Shown: piece by piece, positions 15,305 through 24,696 of the stretch
Layout: every line of letters starts with the position of its first letter
How positions within the stretch are numbered: position 1 is the stretch's first letter
IMG/VR virus record: IMGVR_UViG_3300032242_002603
Coordinates: 1 to 41,626 of that record
Reading direction: 5' to 3' (one strand)
Length of the DNA: 41,626 nucleotides
Origin: a virus
Notes under the pieces: generated by a model
The model's input: only the letters and a program-made list of their open reading frames with translations
The model's database searches: none
Told to the model about the DNA's origin: nothing
Made by a program: the position numbers and the translations under genes

Positions 15305-16378
15305 ATGGCAACTAAATTTGGCCGCGAGCCGAAAATGCAGACCACCGAGCCTTCGGATGATGAGGTGGGTGGCGGTATGAAACGCGGCGGGCATGCGCAT
15401 AAAAAGCACATGGCAATGGGAGGCGAAATGCCTCCTACGCCGATGCGCGGTCGTGCTGGTATGGCTGGTTCACGTGGGGCTTTGCTTTCTAAGCCTCGCG
15501 TTTCTATGCCTATGCCTCCTCCCGCCATGGGCGCTGGTATGCCTCCCGGAGCTAGCCCAGCCATGAAAAAAGGCGGGAAAATGCATCACCATGCTGAAGG
15601 CGGCGATGTCGCTCAAGACAAGGCGATGATCAAAAAGGCATTCAAGCAGCATGATGCGCAGGAACACAAAGGCGCTAAGGGCACGCATCTGTCGCTTAAA
15701 AAAGGCGGCAAAACTCACCACTATGCTAAAGGTGGTGGTGTAAAAGATGCTGGCCCAGATACTCCCGGCGGATTGCTGGGTGGCATCGAAGCGACTCGTC
15801 CTGTGTCCAAAAAAGGCACTGGCACGATCCTTGGCCCTGGCTACAAGCATGGCGGTCATACCAAAAAGCACCACATGGCTAAGGGTGGCACGATGCACCC
15901 TGCAATCGACGTGCAAGACAAAGTCGTCGAGGCTAAGCAGACCAAGAGCTTGAGCACCAAGACAGGTGGTGTTGAGGGTAAGGGCTACAAACACGGTGGC
16001 CATACCAAAAAACATCACATGGCTGATGGCGGGACTGTTCCCCAAAGCGTTGCAGGTAAATACCTTAATGACATGCATGATGGCGAGAAGATGCCTACCA
16101 AAAAAGGCAAAACTGGCGAGATCAAGCAGCAACCTGCTGGCTATAAGCGCGGCGGTCATGTGAAGCACGAGCACCACAAACACGGCGGCCACGTTGAGCA
16201 CCACACCACTCATGGTCATAAAGATCACGGGCATGAGCACATGCACAAACATGTTGCCAAGCATCATCACGGCCACGACAAAATCGACGGTCATCCGATG
16301 AAACACGGCGGAAGTGCACGCCATCACACTACCAAAGTGTCTACGCACAAGAAAAAAGGCGGCGCTTGCAACTACTAA
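15305..16378 (+). CDS. His-rich KGG-repeat protein
   Basis: This 357-aa protein has a strong ribosome site (TTAAGGAG). Fourteen short glycine-pair motifs were counted by eye, arranged mostly as pairs: MKRGG/MAMGG (25-40), MKKGG/HAEGG (87-100), LKKGG/YAKGG (131-144), YKHGG/MAKGG (180-195), YKHGG/MADGG (228-243), YKRGG/HKHGG (280-294), then MKHGG (332-336) and KKKGG (349-353) near the C-terminus. About 45 residues are histidine, concentrated after residue 280. Between repeats are a Met/Pro-rich linker (about 65-85) and a short helix (DKAMIKKAFKQHDAQEH). The protein must be strongly basic at acidic pH and could bind metal, nucleic acid or other virion proteins. No characterised homologue is known to me. 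A terminator follows. Confidence 0.85.
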   Translation: MATKFGREPKMQTTEPSDDEVGGGMKRGGHAHKKHMAMGGEMPPTPMRGRAGMAGSRGALLSKPRVSMPMPPPAMGAGMPPGASPAMKKGGKMHHHAEGGDVAQDKAMIKKAFKQHDAQEHKGAKGTHLSLKKGGKTHHYAKGGGVKDAGPDTPGGLLGGIEATRPVSKKGTGTILGPGYKHGGHTKKHHMAKGGTMHPAIDVQDKVVEAKQTKSLSTKTGGVEGKGYKHGGHTKKHHMADGGTVPQSVAGKYLNDMHDGEKMPTKKGKTGEIKQQPAGYKRGGHVKHEHHKHGGHVEHHTTHGHKDHGHEHMHKHVAKHHHGHDKIDGHPMKHGGSARHHTTKVSTHKKKGGACNY

Positions 16379-16383
16379 AAGCC

Positions 16384-16407
16384 GGGGAGCTTCGGCTCCC
16401 CACTTTT
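16384..16407 (+). terminator. Rho-independent terminator with TTCG loop
   Basis: GGGGAGC (16384-16390) pairs with GCTCCCC (16395-16401) around a TTCG tetraloop, followed by AC and four T residues. The stable UUCG-type loop and position six bases after the KGG-repeat gene stop support a terminator. The T-tract is short, so termination may be partial. Confidence 0.8.
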
Positions 16408-16424
16408 AACTCATAGGTGAAACA

Positions 16425-19058
16425 ATGTCAGAACTATCCGTCTACACTGGCCCAACTTCGAACACTGACAATCAATTGCGCCTTCAACAAGCGCAACGCT
16501 CGGGCGCGTATGATCCTGTTGACAAGGTGCGTGTATCGACACCTCAGTCGCTGATTGACACCGATTTTGAGTATGGCCAACAGCCAACCAAATGGGAGCA
16601 AATCTCCCTTCAAAACAATCGCCAGTCGCTTTATTATTTGGCGAATGCGGCACTTCCTGTTTCAGCTATCTCCGGAAATCAGTCAAATCTTTACCAGTTG
16701 GTCGTTACATTCTCGTCGAATGTGACTATTGCCACCGGAACCTCATTTTTTATAGAAGACACAATCGACCCGAACGCCCAAGGCTGGGCATATGTCGTTT
16801 CAGGCGTTAGTTCTGGTACTTCTATTACCGTTCAGGTGCAGAACCAAGTAACCACTGTTAATAACTATTCAGCTGCTGCCACATACTGCTACCAAGGTTA
16901 CACCTATTCAAACTGCGGCATTGCGTTGACTGGAACGACTGCGTTCACATTTAGCGGTTCTACAGTTACCTGCACAACTTCGTTCCCGCATGGTTTATCT
17001 GCAAATTCTGCAGTATTTATCACTGGAACCACTGGTCCTAGCACTGCAACTCAGATAAATGGTGCTCAGGTTGTCGCTACAACTCCGACAGCCAACACAT
17101 TCACATTTACGAATGTAAATGGGACACCTTCTACGACTATTGCAAACACCGCTGGCCAGACTAACTTGTATGCGCGTCCTGTTGGATGGGTAGACTGCCA
17201 CGCTTATGATGGCTCTGTCAACTTCACTGCTGGCGCGGCTGTTCCAAATCAACAGTTGTACCGTCAGACTCGTCGTTATTTCCGTTACCAGTCTGGCAAA
17301 GGCATTCAGTTTTCCACTGGTACGATCTTAAAACCACAGATCGCATTCACAACGCTTACAGCGTCAGGTACTACAGTCACTGTAACTTGTAAAGTTCCGC
17401 ACAACTTGACAGTCGGTACATATGTACAGATAGCTGGTTTTGATCAATCTGCTTACAATGGAATTTTTAAGATTGTTACAGTTTCTAGTGCATTGATATT
17501 TACTTACACTGCTTTGTCTGTACCTTCGGCATCGACCGCAACCAGTACTGTCCCGTTGATTCCTCACGTAAGTCCGTATTCCTGGTATGGCTCTAGCAAC
17601 AAAATTGGTTTTTTCGACAGCCAAAATGGCATGTTTTTCCAATTTGATGGCCAAACTTTGTATTGCGTGCTGCGTAACAGCGTTAACCAAATAACTGGAA
17701 CCGTGACTGCGACCCAGAATAGCTCTTTGGTCACTGGCTCTAGCACGCAATTTACGACTCAGTTAGTTGTTGGTGATTACATTGTAATTCGAGGCCAAAC
17801 GCATCGCGTCACGACCATCACCAGCGACACACAGTTGTACATCACACCTGAATATCGCGGTGCAACCATCTCCAACGTATTGGTATCTCGCGTGGTTGAG
17901 ACTCGAGTCCCACAGTCGCAATGGTGGGACGTGTGCGACGGGTCTAATTCAATTTCGAATCCATCCGGCTACCTGCTTGACCTTACCAAAATTCAGATGT
18001 TCTACATCGACTACTCTTGGTATGGTGCTGGCGTAGCCCGTTTCGGTTTTCGTGCAACCAATGGCCAAATCATTTACGTATACGGTTACCAGAACAACAA
18101 CGTGCAGTACCAAGCTTATTTGCGCTCAGGCAATTTGCCTTCGCATTATGAGCAAAACACTGTGTTGCCATTGACAACCATCACTGCTAGCATCAAAACA
18201 ACTGATTCTACGATCAGTGTTCTGGACACTTCTAGTTTCAACCCGGCAGGAGGAGCCGCTCGAATCATTGGTAACGGCGTTTCTGGTACGATCGAGTACA
18301 TTGCCTATACCGGACTCACTTCGACGTCTCTAACGGGCGTTACGCGTGGCCAAACGGGCGGTTCTGCGGCAACGGCGTTCACCTATTCTGCGACAGCGCC
18401 TATCGCTGTTGAATATGCGTCTCCTGACAGTGCTTCTCAGTTATCACACTGGGGTTCATCGGTGGTGATGGACGGCGGATACACGACCGACGTTTCGTTG
18501 ATCTACAACTACGGCATGACGTCAGCTATCTCAACTACCGGAACAACCGCTATCCCAATCATGGCTATTCGCGTCGCACCTTCTGTAGACAATGGCACAG
18601 TGGGAACTCTGGGTGTTAAAGAGATCATCAACCGCCTGCAGTTGCAGATGCGTGAAATTGCTATGTTGACCACCACTAGCTACTTGGTTCAGTTCATTTT
18701 GAACGGTGTTATTGGCGGCACAAGCGGATTTACTTCATTTACTTCACCAACGCAAAACAACACCAACACGACCTCCATCGTGCAAGTGGCTACCAATACC
18801 AATACTTCGACCACTATCACTGGCGGTGAATCAATTGCGGCGTTCTTTACCAACACCGCAGGGCAGACCACTTTGGACTTGACATCTGTTGCGCCTTTTG
18901 GTAACAGCATTTTGGGCGGTGGACTGACAAATACCGTCCCGACTAGCCAAGCTGGAACTTACCCTGATGGCCCGGATATTTTGTATGTGACAGTGAGCCA
19001 AAACGGTTCCAATGGAACTGCATTCGCTCGTCTGTCTTGGCAAGAATCGCAGGCCTAA
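16425..19058 (+). CDS. Large beta-rich virion protein, probably tail or capsid-associated
   Basis: This 877-aa protein starts behind AGGTGA. It opens with a charged region containing FEYGQQPTKWEQISLQNNRQ, then is nearly all beta-strand. Two similar modules, around 165-220 and 310-360, contain the pattern TVT[CT]..[FV]PH.L...[ST].V.I.G, which resembles small ubiquitin-like or Ig-like inserts. A block near 520-580 (LDLTKIQMFYIDYSWYGAGV, then FGFRATNGQIIYVYGY and LPSHYE) belongs to a pattern I recognise from many phage virion proteins, possibly a jelly-roll or lectin-like fold. The C-terminal part again contains long Thr/Ser-rich strands. Function is not known; adhesion or a structural shell role is likely. 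Confidence 0.78.
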   Translation: MSELSVYTGPTSNTDNQLRLQQAQRSGAYDPVDKVRVSTPQSLIDTDFEYGQQPTKWEQISLQNNRQSLYYLANAALPVSAISGNQSNLYQLVVTFSSNVTIATGTSFFIEDTIDPNAQGWAYVVSGVSSGTSITVQVQNQVTTVNNYSAAATYCYQGYTYSNCGIALTGTTAFTFSGSTVTCTTSFPHGLSANSAVFITGTTGPSTATQINGAQVVATTPTANTFTFTNVNGTPSTTIANTAGQTNLYARPVGWVDCHAYDGSVNFTAGAAVPNQQLYRQTRRYFRYQSGKGIQFSTGTILKPQIAFTTLTASGTTVTVTCKVPHNLTVGTYVQIAGFDQSAYNGIFKIVTVSSALIFTYTALSVPSASTATSTVPLIPHVSPYSWYGSSNKIGFFDSQNGMFFQFDGQTLYCVLRNSVNQITGTVTATQNSSLVTGSSTQFTTQLVVGDYIVIRGQTHRVTTITSDTQLYITPEYRGATISNVLVSRVVETRVPQSQWWDVCDGSNSISNPSGYLLDLTKIQMFYIDYSWYGAGVARFGFRATNGQIIYVYGYQNNNVQYQAYLRSGNLPSHYEQNTVLPLTTITASIKTTDSTISVLDTSSFNPAGGAARIIGNGVSGTIEYIAYTGLTSTSLTGVTRGQTGGSAATAFTYSATAPIAVEYASPDSASQLSHWGSSVVMDGGYTTDVSLIYNYGMTSAISTTGTTAIPIMAIRVAPSVDNGTVGTLGVKEIINRLQLQMREIAMLTTTSYLVQFILNGVIGGTSGFTSFTSPTQNNTNTTSIVQVATNTNTSTTITGGESIAAFFTNTAGQTTLDLTSVAPFGNSILGGGLTNTVPTSQAGTYPDGPDILYVTVSQNGSNGTAFARLSWQESQA

Positions 19059-19059
19059 T

Positions 19060-19623
19060 ATGCCTAGCAAATCGCCCGCCCAACACCGATTGATGGAAGC
19101 AGCCGCCCATACTAAGGGCGGTTTCGGAGGCGTTTCACAAAAAGTCGGCAAAGAGTTTGTCGAAGCTGACAAGAAAATGAAAAAAGGTGGTTTATATGCC
19201 AACATACATGCAAAACAGCAAAGAATCGCTGAAGGCTCTGGTGAACACATGCGTAAGCCGGGTTCAAAAAACGCTCCAACTGCTGAAGCCTTCCGAGAGT
19301 CCGCTAAAACGGCTAAAAAGATGGCTAGCGGCGGTCCAAGTCTATCTGTCGGGCGAAAAGAAAAGCTCCCCACCAGCCAAGGCGCAGGACTAACTGCAAA
19401 GGGTCGGGCAAAAGCTAACCGCGCAACTGGCAGTCATCTGCAAGCGCCAGCCCCGCACCCAAAAACAGAAAAAGAATCAGGTCGTAAAAAGTCATTCTGT
19501 GCTAGAATGAGTGGTGTTGTCGAGCATGCGAAAGGCGATGCTCCCAGAGCGAAAGCATCTTTAGCTCGCTGGAACTGCAAAGACGGCGGGTCTGCTAAAA
19601 AATATGACATAAAGGGCTGGTAA
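19060..19623 (+). CDS. Small basic protein with KGG motifs and a GAGLTAKGRAK domain
   Basis: The ATG at 19060 gives MPSKSPAQHRLMEAAAHTKG (187 aa) and lies one base after the preceding stop; an earlier in-frame start would overlap the upstream gene. The N-terminal QHRLM.AA... and VGKEFVEADKKM pattern is a recurrent phage start. MKKGG is at 40-44, MASGG at 88-92 and CKDGG at 173-177. The C-terminal half has GAGLTAKGRAKANRATGS, then KSFCARMSGV and AKGDAPRAKASLARWNC, a conserved small domain common in phages and of unknown function; its conserved cysteines suggest metal binding. The protein is very basic. Nucleic-acid contact within the virion is possible but unproven. Confidence 0.8.
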   Translation: MPSKSPAQHRLMEAAAHTKGGFGGVSQKVGKEFVEADKKMKKGGLYANIHAKQQRIAEGSGEHMRKPGSKNAPTAEAFRESAKTAKKMASGGPSLSVGRKEKLPTSQGAGLTAKGRAKANRATGSHLQAPAPHPKTEKESGRKKSFCARMSGVVEHAKGDAPRAKASLARWNCKDGGSAKKYDIKGW

Positions 19624-20681
19624 TGTCTACGAGCGGAACAGTCGGAGCGACAGTTATCACTGTTCAGAATCTGATCGACAGTGGCGCTCGTCGTGCGGGT
19701 AAACTAGCCGAAGAATTGTCTGTTGAACAGGTTCAGGCTGCTAAGCAAAGTCTGTACTACCTGCTTTCGAACCTCGTCAACCGAGGCATTCAATACTGGT
19801 GCATCCAGAAAGTCGTTTACGGGCTGGTACCTGATCATTATATCTATACGCTGCCTGTAGGTGTAAATGACGTTTTGAATGCAAATTATCGGACAGTCAC
19901 GCAAAATACAACTGGTGGGTATAGCTCTTCTGGCACTGCAGCGAACGCTTTTGATGGCCAATACACCAATATATGTCAACTTACGACCAACACTGGCAAC
20001 ATAGGAATCAACAATGGCTCGGGCAGTCCTGTTTACATCGGAACTGTGGGGATTCTTCCTGCGGTTTCTGGTTCTGTCACGCTGACAGTTCAGTACTCAC
20101 AGGACAACACCAATTGGACGACTGCCTATTCTCCCGGCGCTACGACTTGGGTAGCTGGGACTTGGATTTATTACGACCTCGACCCCTCGGCTAATGCTCC
20201 TTATTGGCGCATCCAGCAGTCTGCAGGCGTCAACATGGGCGTTTATCAGGTGGTTTTTGGTTCCAATGCTACCGAGATTCCGATGGCAAGGCTAAACCGG
20301 GACGACTACACCAATCTGCCCAACAAAAATTTCGTAAGCAATTACCCGCTGCAATACTGGTTTGACAGGACAATTCCGCAGCCGACCATGTATCTGTGGC
20401 CTGCGCCGAACTCATACGCACCGCAGGTTGTGGCCTGGTGCGCTTATTATGTGCAGGACGTAGGCTCCCTATCAGGCTCACTGCAAATCCCACAGCGCTG
20501 GTATCTAGCTGTGCAGAACATGCTTGCGCATCAGATGGCTATGGAGTTGCCCGGCGTGACAACAGACCGGATCGCCTATTGCGAGCAGCAGGCGGAGAAA
20601 TATTGGTTCCAAGCTGAGCAAGAAGAGCGCGATAAATCGCCGATTTATTTCGCTCCTAACATAAGCGTTTACACAAGATGA
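19623..20681 (+). CDS. Head-tail adaptor, P22 gp4-like, with a discoidin-like insertion
   Basis: The gene starts in a TAATG overlap and encodes 352 aa. Residues about 10-85 are helical (VQNLIDSGARRAGKLAEELS, AKQSLYYLLSNLVNRGIQYW) and the C-terminal third contains IPQRWYLAVQNMLAHQMAME. This is the pattern of tail-accessory adaptor proteins that bind beneath the portal. Between them, about 95-215, is a beta-rich block with ANAFDGQYTN, VSGSVTLTVQYSQDNTNWTT and APYWRIQQSAG. This resembles an F5/8 type C (discoidin) carbohydrate-binding domain: an AFDG start, a SxDNxxW middle and a YWRI end. Such an insert would place a possible sugar-binding module on the neck. Confidence 0.78.
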   Translation: MSTSGTVGATVITVQNLIDSGARRAGKLAEELSVEQVQAAKQSLYYLLSNLVNRGIQYWCIQKVVYGLVPDHYIYTLPVGVNDVLNANYRTVTQNTTGGYSSSGTAANAFDGQYTNICQLTTNTGNIGINNGSGSPVYIGTVGILPAVSGSVTLTVQYSQDNTNWTTAYSPGATTWVAGTWIYYDLDPSANAPYWRIQQSAGVNMGVYQVVFGSNATEIPMARLNRDDYTNLPNKNFVSNYPLQYWFDRTIPQPTMYLWPAPNSYAPQVVAWCAYYVQDVGSLSGSLQIPQRWYLAVQNMLAHQMAMELPGVTTDRIAYCEQQAEKYWFQAEQEERDKSPIYFAPNISVYTR

Positions 20682-21034
20682 GTGTCTGGCTCGATACTTT
20701 AGGCAATTCTGTCCTGTCCATCGCAATTTGCGATCGGTGCAAGATGAAACGCGCCTATTCGGACATCGGCCAAGACAGAAACATCCCCGGTTTGCGCGTG
20801 TGCAATGAAGGTTGCAACGATGAGCGCGATCCATACCGCCTTCCGGCTCGTCAGCCTGAGAAAATCGCCATTCGTTTTCCGCGCCCCGATGCTGACGTGG
20901 CTGAAACGCATGACGCGCTGACGACTGATCCGAATGTCGTTAACAGTGGAAACAGTACAGCGGGAGAATTTGGTATTGCACCGGAGACTTCTCTCAATCC
21001 GAACAACGGCAATCTTGACAATTTGAGCCCATGA
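20678..21034 (+). CDS. Small protein with a Cys-pair zinc-binding pattern
   Basis: This 118-aa protein starts in an ATGA overlap with the adaptor stop. Residues 18-47 hold CDRCKMKRAYSDIGQDRN, followed by LRVCNEGC. The Cys-x2-Cys ... Cys-x3-Cys spacing suggests one bound zinc. Similar small CxxC proteins with a DRNIPGLRVC-type loop are common next to adaptor genes of environmental phages. The C-terminal half is polar, Asn/Pro-rich and probably disordered. No function is known. The tight overlap suggests it is made in step with the adaptor. Confidence 0.75.
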   Translation: MSVWLDTLGNSVLSIAICDRCKMKRAYSDIGQDRNIPGLRVCNEGCNDERDPYRLPARQPEKIAIRFPRPDADVAETHDALTTDPNVVNSGNSTAGEFGIAPETSLNPNNGNLDNLSP

Positions 21035-21055
21035 TGAAAAATAGCGGGAACCAAT

Positions 21056-23674
21056 ATGTCTGATGTACGCATATCCCAATTACCACCTGCCGGAACTATC
21101 ACAGGCTCCGAGCTCGTGCCTGTCGTACAAAATGGCACGACAGTTCAGACCACTGTCAATGCGATTGCGGCTAGTCCGACACAGACCTATACCTATTTGA
21201 CGGTAAACAACACAGTCAATTTGCCGAATAGTAGGTATTTCGCTGCGGGAAATGGTTTGTCTTTGACAGACGGTGGTGCACAGGGTTCTTTGCGGGTGAG
21301 TCCTACTGGGGCTTTGCTCTCGTTGGTTACTTCAGGCGTTGGCCTGCAAGCTAAAACCAATACCAATACCCTTACCAATGTCTCGATTGGAGTAGGCACT
21401 GGACTTTCCATCTCTAATCCTGACGGGAGCACTGGCAATCCGACGATCTCGCTAAGTGGGATTATGTCCAACCTCGCGGCGACCACTGGTACGGGTTTTT
21501 TAGCTGTAAGTGGAACGACGGTAAATCTCGTCGCCATAACAGGCTCGAGCACAGTCACTGTGACGAATGGAACAGGCGCTGGTGGAAGCCCAACAATTAG
21601 CCTACCTACTACCGGCGTGACTGCTGGCACCTACACACTATCTACTGTTTCGGTGGATGCTTATGGCCGAATTACTTCAGCATCAAGTGGAAGCGGTTCT
21701 AATTACGTTTCTTCTTTCAGTACTGGCACCACAGGTCTGACGCCCGCTTCTGCTACTACCGGTGCGATAACTTTGAGCGGCACCCTTGCTGTAGCTAATG
21801 GGGGAACTGGCGTAACGACGAGCACAGGATCAGGCAGCGTTGTTCTCAGCACGAGTCCGACTTTAGTCACGCCCGCACTGGGGACGCCAAGCTCTGGTAT
21901 TTTGACATATGCAACTGGTTTGCCATTAACTACAGGCGTGACGGGGACTTTGCCGGTAGCAAATGGTGGAACCGGAGTAACGACGAGCACCGGGTCAGGT
22001 AGTGTTGTTTTGAGTGTTAGCCCTGCTTTTACAGGGATCCCAACAGCCCCAACTGCAGCAATTAACAATAACACCACACAGCTGGCCACAACCGCCTTTG
22101 TGCTAAATCAGATCAGCAGCTCCGGCGGTGGCACTGTTACTAATGTTAGTTTCACTGGCGGGATAATTTCTGTAGCAACTCCCACCTCTACTCCCGCTTT
22201 GACTGTTGCTGGGACCAGTGGCGGAATCCCGTATTTTACCAGCGGAACAACTTGGGCTTCTAGCGCGGCGCTTGCAGCAAATGCCATCGTTCTTGGAGGC
22301 GGTGCGGGCGCTGCTCCGACTACGACAACGACTGGAACTGGTGTTGTTACTGCGCTGGGTAACACGACCAATGCCGCTAGCGGTATCGTTGTCAAAGACG
22401 CCAATGCAAATATCACCACAAACTTTGCGTTTTTAGGATTTACCAATGTAGCTGCTGCTGGAACGACGACTACGCTTGTTGCAAACTCAACTCCGAACTT
22501 TGTTGTGACAGGTTCTGGTGGGCAGACCTACAAGTTGCCAGATGCCACAACTTTGGCAAACGGCGCGACATACACTTTTAACAATAACCAAAGCTCTGGA
22601 ACGATTGTTGTTCAAAACAATTCGAGCACCACAGTCGTCACCGTTCAATCTGGTGCGTTTGTCACAGTCATCTTGTTGAGCAACTCAACAGCCGCAGGTA
22701 CTTGGGACTACCACGCAGGGATTCCTTCTGGAACTTTTTGGTCCACCAACACATTGAGCACCGGTGCAGCCATAACATCCACACAGGCAGTTACCGGCAG
22801 CACGCTTGTTTCCACAGTGGCGACAGGTACTGCGCCGTTCACAGTGACAAGCACCACACAAGTGGCAAATTTGAATGCGGCCACTGCGGGAACTGCGGGG
22901 AATGTCACTGGAACAGTTGCGGTAGCGAATGGCGGAACTGGCCTAAATTCCGGGACTTCTGGTGGTATTTTGGGTTTTACAGCGACGGGGACTTTGGCTT
23001 CTTCCGCGCTTCTCGCTGCAAATGCCATTGTGGTTGGCGGCGGCGCTGGCGCTACTCCAAGCACCGTCACCACTGGAACCGGCGTGGTTACTGCTCTGGG
23101 CGTAAACACCGGATCTGCTGGAGCTTTCGTTGTCAATGGCGGCGCTCTGGGCACGCCAAGCAGCGGAACATTGACCAATGCAACTGGCCTGCCAATATCC
23201 ACTGGCGTTTCGGGTCTTGGCACTGGGGTGGCGGCAGCATTGGGCATTGCCATCGGTTCTGCGGGTGCTCCAGTCACATTTAACGGCGCTCTGGGCACAC
23301 CAAGTAGCGGCACAGTCACCAACCTGACTGGCACCGCCTCCATAAACATCAATGGAACTGTGGGCGCTACAACAGCCTCCACGGGTGCGTTCACTACAGT
23401 CTCGGCCACTGGTGTCATAACATCAACATTGGCGACTGGAACCGCGCCATTTACAGTGGCAAGCACCACGCAAGTCGCTAACCTGAATGCAGCGACTGCC
23501 GGAACTGCAACTAACGCCACCAACGTAGCACTTTCAGCAGGGTCTGGAGCCACGAACTACATTCATTTCAGTTCTGCTGCGACAGGCAATCAGGCAACTA
23601 ACACCAACACTTTGTTGACTTATAATTACACGAATAATGCCTTGACAGCAGGCATTACTGGTGGAACTTTCTAA
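21056..23674 (+). CDS. Tail fibre-like protein with internal repeats
   Basis: This 872-aa protein begins [20 protein letters not shown], the usual start of a class of phage fibre proteins in which a short N-terminal domain (about 1-45) attaches to the virion. The rest is Thr/Gly/Ala-rich with repeats such as [15 protein letters not shown] (twice), ALGTPSSG (three times) and APFTV[TA][13 protein letters not shown] (twice). The segment [13 protein letters not shown] is typical of fibre shafts. It ends [11 protein letters not shown] with no recognisable receptor-binding or chaperone domain, so the adhesive tip may be supplied by another protein such as the next gene. It probably forms a trimeric fibre shaft. 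Confidence 0.85.
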   Translation: MSDVRISQLPPAGTITGSELVPVVQNGTTVQTTVNAIAASPTQTYTYLTVNNTVNLPNSRYFAAGNGLSLTDGGAQGSLRVSPTGALLSLVTSGVGLQAKTNTNTLTNVSIGVGTGLSISNPDGSTGNPTISLSGIMSNLAATTGTGFLAVSGTTVNLVAITGSSTVTVTNGTGAGGSPTISLPTTGVTAGTYTLSTVSVDAYGRITSASSGSGSNYVSSFSTGTTGLTPASATTGAITLSGTLAVANGGTGVTTSTGSGSVVLSTSPTLVTPALGTPSSGILTYATGLPLTTGVTGTLPVANGGTGVTTSTGSGSVVLSVSPAFTGIPTAPTAAINNNTTQLATTAFVLNQISSSGGGTVTNVSFTGGIISVATPTSTPALTVAGTSGGIPYFTSGTTWASSAALAANAIVLGGGAGAAPTTTTTGTGVVTALGNTTNAASGIVVKDANANITTNFAFLGFTNVAAAGTTTTLVANSTPNFVVTGSGGQTYKLPDATTLANGATYTFNNNQSSGTIVVQNNSSTTVVTVQSGAFVTVILLSNSTAAGTWDYHAGIPSGTFWSTNTLSTGAAITSTQAVTGSTLVSTVATGTAPFTVTSTTQVANLNAATAGTAGNVTGTVAVANGGTGLNSGTSGGILGFTATGTLASSALLAANAIVVGGGAGATPSTVTTGTGVVTALGVNTGSAGAFVVNGGALGTPSSGTLTNATGLPISTGVSGLGTGVAAALGIAIGSAGAPVTFNGALGTPSSGTVTNLTGTASININGTVGATTASTGAFTTVSATGVITSTLATGTAPFTVASTTQVANLNAATAGTATNATNVALSAGSGATNYIHFSSAATGNQATNTNTLLTYNYTNNALTAGITGGTF

Positions 23675-23683
23675 GGAAAAACC

Positions 23684-24694
23684 ATGGCTGCAACTGGCTA
23701 CACCCCGATATCGCTGTACTACAGCACCACAGCTTCTGCTGTGCCTGTCAACACCAACCTTGTTGCTGGTGAACTGGCGTTAAACACCTTGGACGAGAAG
23801 CTGTACTTCAAAAACAGCGCAGGAACCGTCAAGCTGTTGGCTGCATCTGCGGCAGCTACCGGAACTGTGTCCAGCGTCGCCCAGAGCTTTACCGGGGGAA
23901 TCATTTCGGTTTCCGGTTCGCCAATCACAACATCTGGAACATTGGCCCTCACCGTTGCAGGAACGAGCGGCGGCATCCCATACTTTTCAAGCGCATCCAC
24001 ATGGGCAACCAGCGCGGCATTGGCCTCCAACGCTTTGATGGTCGGTGGCGGCGCTGGAGCCTCACCAAGCACCGTCACCACTGGCACGGGCGTTGTCACA
24101 GCGTTGGGTGTAAACACAGGCACCGCTGGCGCTTTTGTGGTTAATGGCGGCGCGCTAGGTACGCCTAGCAGCGGCACGTTAACGAACTGCACGTTTCCTA
24201 CACTCAACCAAAACACCTCGGGAACCGCATCTAATGTAACGGGGACTGTTGCAGTTGCAAATGGCGGTACAGGTTCTACTACGCTAACAGCCAATAATGT
24301 CTTGCTTGGAAACGGCACATCCGCCTTGCAAGTTGTAGCACCCGGCACTTCGGGCAATGTGCTGACCAGCAACGGCACAACATGGACAAGCGCCGCTGGA
24401 GGCGGTTTTGGCGTTGGGCAGACCCTTACGAACTACAGCTCCTCGGGCCGGGCAATGGGTACTACCTACACCAACTCGACAGGCAAACCGATTGCGGTAA
24501 TGTTTACCCCGGTTGCTTCTGGCAGTTTGTTTTGCGCGGCGCTTATAGATGGCAATGTAGTGGAATACACGCAATTCACTCCAAGCGGCGGCGGGGGTTG
24601 CTCGGCGTTTTTTATTATGGTTCCCAACAGCTCCACTTACCAAATGCGTAATGATGGAAATGCAAGTATTGGCTACTGGTACGAATGGAGATAA
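23684..24694 (+). CDS. Second tail fibre-like protein with distinct C-terminal tip
   Basis: This 336-aa protein follows a good ribosome site (AAGGAAA). Its start, with LVAGELALNTLDEKLYFKN (about residues 25-43), is a widespread fibre N-terminal domain. The middle shares long stretches with the preceding fibre ([26 protein letters not shown]) despite different synonymous codons. After a short shaft (TSGNVLTSNGTTWTSAAGGG), residues about 245-336 form a different beta-rich domain ending NDGNASIGYWYEWR, with two cysteines (in LFCAAL and GGCSAF). That tip is the best candidate in the window for host receptor binding. It is followed three bases later by a fibre-associated small gene. Confidence 0.83.
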   Translation: MAATGYTPISLYYSTTASAVPVNTNLVAGELALNTLDEKLYFKNSAGTVKLLAASAAATGTVSSVAQSFTGGIISVSGSPITTSGTLALTVAGTSGGIPYFSSASTWATSAALASNALMVGGGAGASPSTVTTGTGVVTALGVNTGTAGAFVVNGGALGTPSSGTLTNCTFPTLNQNTSGTASNVTGTVAVANGGTGSTTLTANNVLLGNGTSALQVVAPGTSGNVLTSNGTTWTSAAGGGFGVGQTLTNYSSSGRAMGTTYTNSTGKPIAVMFTPVASGSLFCAALIDGNVVEYTQFTPSGGGGCSAFFIMVPNSSTYQMRNDGNASIGYWYEWR

Positions 24695-24696
24695 AA

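Noticed and set aside
15470-16348. Antisense 292-aa frame opposite the His-rich KGG gene
   Set aside because: Looks hydrophobic and membrane-like only because CAC/CAT and AAG/AAA codons read as Val/Met and Leu/Phe on the other strand; no start signal.
16425-19058. Tape-measure protein
   Set aside because: The long proteins here are beta-rich rather than long helical, and no tail tube, chaperone frameshift or sheath genes accompany them.
21703-24378. Several long antisense Pro/Val/Ala-rich frames opposite the fibre genes
   Set aside because: Mirror images of the Thr/Gly/Ala-rich fibre repeats, with no ribosome sites and no independent motif.
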